Part shown: in pieces, positions 61,268 through 64,000 of the stretch
Position numbering within the stretch: the first letter of the stretch is position 1
Layout: each line of letters begins with the position of its first letter
Assembly: GCF_013178945.1 (NCBI RefSeq)
Contig: NZ_JABFDM010000001.1
Location: 1 to 64,000, forward strand
Length of the DNA stretch: 64,000 nt
Direction: 5' to 3'
Origin: Bradyrhizobium aeschynomenes
Lineage (GTDB): Bacteria > Pseudomonadota > Alphaproteobacteria > Rhizobiales > Xanthobacteraceae
The notes under the pieces: model-generated
The model's database searches: none
The model's input: only the letters and a program-made list of their open reading frames with translations
Told to the model about the DNA's origin: nothing
Position numbers and translations under genes: made by a program

Positions 61268-62128
61268 GTGAACTTCGACATCGACTGCCTGAGATCGTTT
61301 CTCGTCATTGCCGATACGATGAGCTTCTCGCGCGCTGCTGAGGCCGTCGGGCGGTCGCAGTCGACGATCAGCCAGCAGATGGCGAAGCTGGAAATGCAGG
61401 TCGGCAAGCCCCTGTTGACCCGGCGGAAGGGCCGGGTTCTGGAGCTGACCGTCGAAGGTGATCGCTTCGCCCAATACGCCAGGCGCATTCTTCAGCTCAA
61501 TGACGAAGCCTATGCGTCGATGTGCGACGACGTCCTGGTTGGCTTCGTGCGGCTCGGGGTTCCGCTCGACTTCTTCGGCCGCGACTTCACGACCTGGCTG
61601 GCGCGCTTCAAGACCAAGAATCCGATGGTCGGCATCGAGGTCGAGGCGAACCAATCGGAGAGCCTGATGAAGCGGAGCGCGCGCGGCGAATTTGACCTCG
61701 CCTTCTTCAAGCAGGAAGTCGGCGCCCGCGCCGGCACGTCGATGCTGACGGAGCAACTGGTCTGGGTCAGCGGCCCGAACTACAGCCCGGACGATGCATC
61801 GATCCCGCTGGTTCTGTTCCCGGAGGGGTGTGCCTATCGGCGTCTGGCGCTGTCGGCGTTGAAGCAGCATGATCGCCGCTGGCACCTCAGCTTCGTCAGT
61901 CCGAGCTTCGAGTGTCTGAAGGCCGCAACGCTCGAGGGATTGGGAATTACCGTCCTGGCGCGCGCGCTGGTACAGCCGCCGCTTCGCATCATCCGGCAGG
62001 ACATCGGTCTTCCCCGCCTGCCGGCCGTCGAGCTTGCCTACGCACGTGGCCGCACCAATTCCCGCACGGTCGGCGAGCTGACCAGTTTTCTCGCCGACAG
62101 GCTGACGGCGGCGGGCGTGCCGGCTTAG
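61268..62128 (+). CDS. LysR-family transcriptional regulator
   Basis: A 286-residue regulator. The N-terminal winged helix is at residues 1-62 (DCLRSFLVIADTMSFSRAAE; RSQSTISQQMAKLEMQVGKP). The effector domain follows, with VGIEVEANQSESLMKRSARG typical of the family. The GTG start fits the usual N-terminal length. It lies 175 bases from the haloacid dehalogenase and convergent with the gamma-glutamyltransferase gene; dehalogenase control is likelier by divergence. Confidence 0.92.
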   Translation: MNFDIDCLRSFLVIADTMSFSRAAEAVGRSQSTISQQMAKLEMQVGKPLLTRRKGRVLELTVEGDRFAQYARRILQLNDEAYASMCDDVLVGFVRLGVPLDFFGRDFTTWLARFKTKNPMVGIEVEANQSESLMKRSARGEFDLAFFKQEVGARAGTSMLTEQLVWVSGPNYSPDDASIPLVLFPEGCAYRRLALSALKQHDRRWHLSFVSPSFECLKAATLEGLGITVLARALVQPPLRIIRQDIGLPRLPAVELAYARGRTNSRTVGELTSFLADRLTAAGVPA

Positions 62129-62206
62129 TCGGTTCAGCTGTGACCGATCGAGCTTGAACGTAGGTCGCAAAGCGGGCCGCGGATGCCGCAGGGGCGAAGG
62201 CGGAGA

Positions 62207-63802
62207 TCAGCTCTCCGCCACCGCATCTCCCCAAGCGTGGGCGATCTCCGTCGCGCCGCTGTTCACATCGCCGTTGCGCATCACGATGCTCGGGCAAGCG
62301 AACTTCATCGGCATGGTTTGCACCGGCGCGGGCACGGTCTCGAACTTCGCAGTGAGCGCGTCCATCACGTCAGCGGATAGCCGCGTGTCGGCGCCGACCA
62401 CGTTGCCTTCGCTGGCGTCGATGCGGGGGTGATGAATCGCGGCGTCCAGGTCCATCCCGTAATCCATCACGAAGGACAGCATCTGCGCCACGGCCGGCAG
62501 GATGCGGCGGCCGCCGGAGGCGCCCAGCGCAAGGCGGCTGCCGTCGGCGGTCTGCGCCACGACGGGCGTGTAGTTGGTGAGGCAGCGCTTGCCCGGGGCG
62601 AGCGAGTTGGTCGTGCCCGGGGTCGGATCGAACCACATGATGCCGTTGTTCATCATGATGCCGCTCTGCGGTGCCTGGAACTTCGAGCCGAAGCCCGACA
62701 GCAGGGTCTGGGTCACCGCGGCCATGTTGCCGTCGCGGTCGACTACCGAATAATGCGTGGTGCAGGCGGGCGCGAGATATTCGGCGCCGAGTGCGCGCTT
62801 TCCGGCGGCGTCGCCCATGTCGTTGAGCCGCTCGCGATAGGCCGATTGCACCGCCTCGGCATAGGCGATGAATGCACTCGCATCCGGGGTCTTCCCGGAG
62901 GCCGTCACGCTGGCCTGCATCAGCCGCAAGGCATGTGCCAGCGTCGGGCCGGCGGTCAGCTCCGGCGTGGCGAACACGGTGCCGCCGCGATATGGGATAG
63001 CGAGCGGCTCACGAAGATGGGCCTCGAAGGCGGCGAGATCCTCCACCGAAAGCGCGCCGCCGGCGGCCTGGATGTCCCGGGTGAGCGAACGGGCGATGTC
63101 GCCCTGATAGAAGTCGCGCGCGCCGGCGTGCGCGAGATGCGCCAAAGTCGCCTTCAGTTGCTCCTGCGGCAGCCGCGTCACCGCCTTGGCGCCCCATTGC
63201 GGATTCGGTGGCAGGCCATCCTTCAGATAGGCCGCAGCGCTGCCGGGATAGCGGCGGAGGTCGGCCGCGCAACTGGAGATCATCACGGTCGTCCACCAGT
63301 CCACCAGCAGGCCTTCGGCTGCGAGCTTCACGCTCGGCGTGACCAGGTCCTGCCATGGCAGCCTTGCGTAGCGGCGATGCGCCGCCTCCATGCCGGCGAC
63401 GATACCCGGCACGGCGATCGCGCCGGGGCCGTGCAGGTTGCGGTCGTCCTTGACGCGGGGCCAGGGGAAGATGTCGGCGGCGACGCTGCCGTCATTCGCC
63501 AGCGGATAGTCTTCGACGCGCAGACTGTCCGGCGCGCGCATGCCGTAGTCGATCACCTCGACGCTGTTCTGCCTGGCGCGATACAGCACCATGGCGCCGC
63601 CGCCGCCGAGCCCGCTCATCCACGGCTCGAGCACGCCGAGCGCGAAGCCGGTCGCGACCACCGCATCGATGCAGTCGCCGCCGGCCGCCAGCACCTCGGC
63701 GCCGATTTCGGCCGCACGGCGTGACTGCGCGGCGACGATGCCCCCCTTGCTGCTGACCGCCGGCTTGCGGATCTCCTGGCGATTGGAAAAATGGTTCGGC
63801 AT
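62207..63802 (-). CDS. Gamma-glutamyltransferase family protein
   Basis: A 531-residue Ntn-hydrolase precursor. The autocleavage site and Thr nucleophile lie in CTTHYSVVDRDGNMAAVTQT near residue 350, so it should cleave into a large and a small chain. GMRAPDSLRVEDYPLAN, PGAIAVPGIVAGMEAAH and LGASGGRRILPAVAQML are family features. No signal peptide is seen, unlike periplasmic GGT, so it may act on cytoplasmic gamma-glutamyl or cephalosporin-like acyl substrates. A RidA-like gene is upstream on the same strand. Confidence 0.9.
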   Translation of the reverse strand: MPNHFSNRQEIRKPAVSSKGGIVAAQSRRAAEIGAEVLAAGGDCIDAVVATGFALGVLEPWMSGLGGGGAMVLYRARQNSVEVIDYGMRAPDSLRVEDYPLANDGSVAADIFPWPRVKDDRNLHGPGAIAVPGIVAGMEAAHRRYARLPWQDLVTPSVKLAAEGLLVDWWTTVMISSCAADLRRYPGSAAAYLKDGLPPNPQWGAKAVTRLPQEQLKATLAHLAHAGARDFYQGDIARSLTRDIQAAGGALSVEDLAAFEAHLREPLAIPYRGGTVFATPELTAGPTLAHALRLMQASVTASGKTPDASAFIAYAEAVQSAYRERLNDMGDAAGKRALGAEYLAPACTTHYSVVDRDGNMAAVTQTLLSGFGSKFQAPQSGIMMNNGIMWFDPTPGTTNSLAPGKRCLTNYTPVVAQTADGSRLALGASGGRRILPAVAQMLSFVMDYGMDLDAAIHHPRIDASEGNVVGADTRLSADVMDALTAKFETVPAPVQTMPMKFACPSIVMRNGDVNSGATEIAHAWGDAVAES

Positions 63803-63933
63803 GGCACTCCCTCGATCCGCCTCATTCGTCGGCGAATTGACACCGGCCGGCGCCGCCGCACAATCGGCAACAGCGTCTGCCTCCTCAGCTCAGATCGAAT
63901 GACCGGCGTTGAGGAGAAATTTACCTTTCGAAA

Positions 63934-64000
63934 CTACGGTCGTCGACAGACCAGATCGATCTCGATCAGCGCGTCATAGGCCAAGCCGGTGACGCCGACG
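63934..64000 (-). CDS. C-terminal end of a RidA (YjgF/UK114)-like protein, cut by the window edge
   Basis: Only 21 codons are visible, ending VGVTGLAYDALIEIDLVCRR and a stop at 63934. The pattern (glycine-aliphatic, then hydrophobic-E-I-D strand near the C terminus) matches the RidA family, whose members remove reactive enamines/imines from amino-acid metabolism. Little can be shown from so short a piece. It precedes the gamma-glutamyltransferase gene on the same strand. Confidence 0.6.
   Translation of the reverse strand, partial: VGVTGLAYDALIEIDLVCRRP

Noticed and set aside
1..64000. CRISPR arrays, rRNA, tRNA, complete insertion sequences or phage genes
   Set aside because: None seen. Regular spaced repeats, transposase motifs and tRNA-like cloverleafs were not found by eye.

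Overview
The window is about 64 kb of GC-rich, densely coded alphaproteobacterial chromosome. Gene content (CheA with a fused receiver, KaiC/KaiB beside a che operon, CtrA, FliI/FliJ/FlhA of the rhizobial type, HWE-family kinase, orphan TAXI-type binding proteins) and several families of intergenic palindromic repeats point to Bradyrhizobium or a close relative. This is inference from recognised families; no database search was run. I see no rRNA, tRNA or CRISPR array.

Layout. 1-3656: chemotaxis operon cheA(3' end)-cheW-cheY-cheB-cheR. 3883-7429: kaiC-kaiB-HWE histidine kinase, without kaiA. 7430-8037: nested intergenic repeats. 8038-11804: a two-gene operon, less GC-rich to the eye than its surroundings, encoding a possible ADP-ribosyltransferase-like protein and a 1002-residue RelA/SpoT homologue whose hydrolase and synthetase sites both look degraded. 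This is the best candidate for an undescribed system. 12158-14966: a single-domain response regulator and a YjfL/YjfM/YjfC-like membrane-lipoprotein-ligase module. 15036-21399: GntR regulator, sigma-54 type promoter, NitT/TauT-type ABC transporter, a racemase/decarboxylase-family enzyme and a dihydropyrimidinase, read as a nitrogen-scavenging unit. 21766-28142: a phospholipase-D-like protein with a histone-H1-like tail, an outer-membrane barrel with a Tat-exported short-chain dehydrogenase, and an unknown protein.

29240-36925: ctrA diverging from fliI-fliJ, an ECF sigma/anti-sigma pair, a small membrane protein and flhA. The ctrA-fliI intergenic region carries four GANTC sites, CtrA-like half sites and a 17-base tandem repeat that makes two coupled six-codon leader ORFs. 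37669-46847: hydrolase, MerR-controlled dehydrogenase, a decayed maleylacetoacetate isomerase, an orphan TAXI protein, a SPINDLY-type TPR glycosyltransferase, a truncated HicB antitoxin next to a dispersed repeat, and small unknowns. 47116-51679: copper-handling cluster (CusF-like protein, cupredoxin, multicopper oxidase, TolC-like lipoprotein, two small accessory proteins). 52155-64000: MFS transporter, second TAXI protein, DUF4864-like protein, kynurenine operon (kynU-kynA-formamidase), amidase, type II haloacid dehalogenase, LysR regulator, gamma-glutamyltransferase family enzyme and the 3' end of a RidA-like gene.

Motility and taxis genes are controlled here alongside the master regulator CtrA, while the remaining blocks are nutrient-scavenging, stress and metal-resistance functions separated by repeat-rich intergenic DNA.
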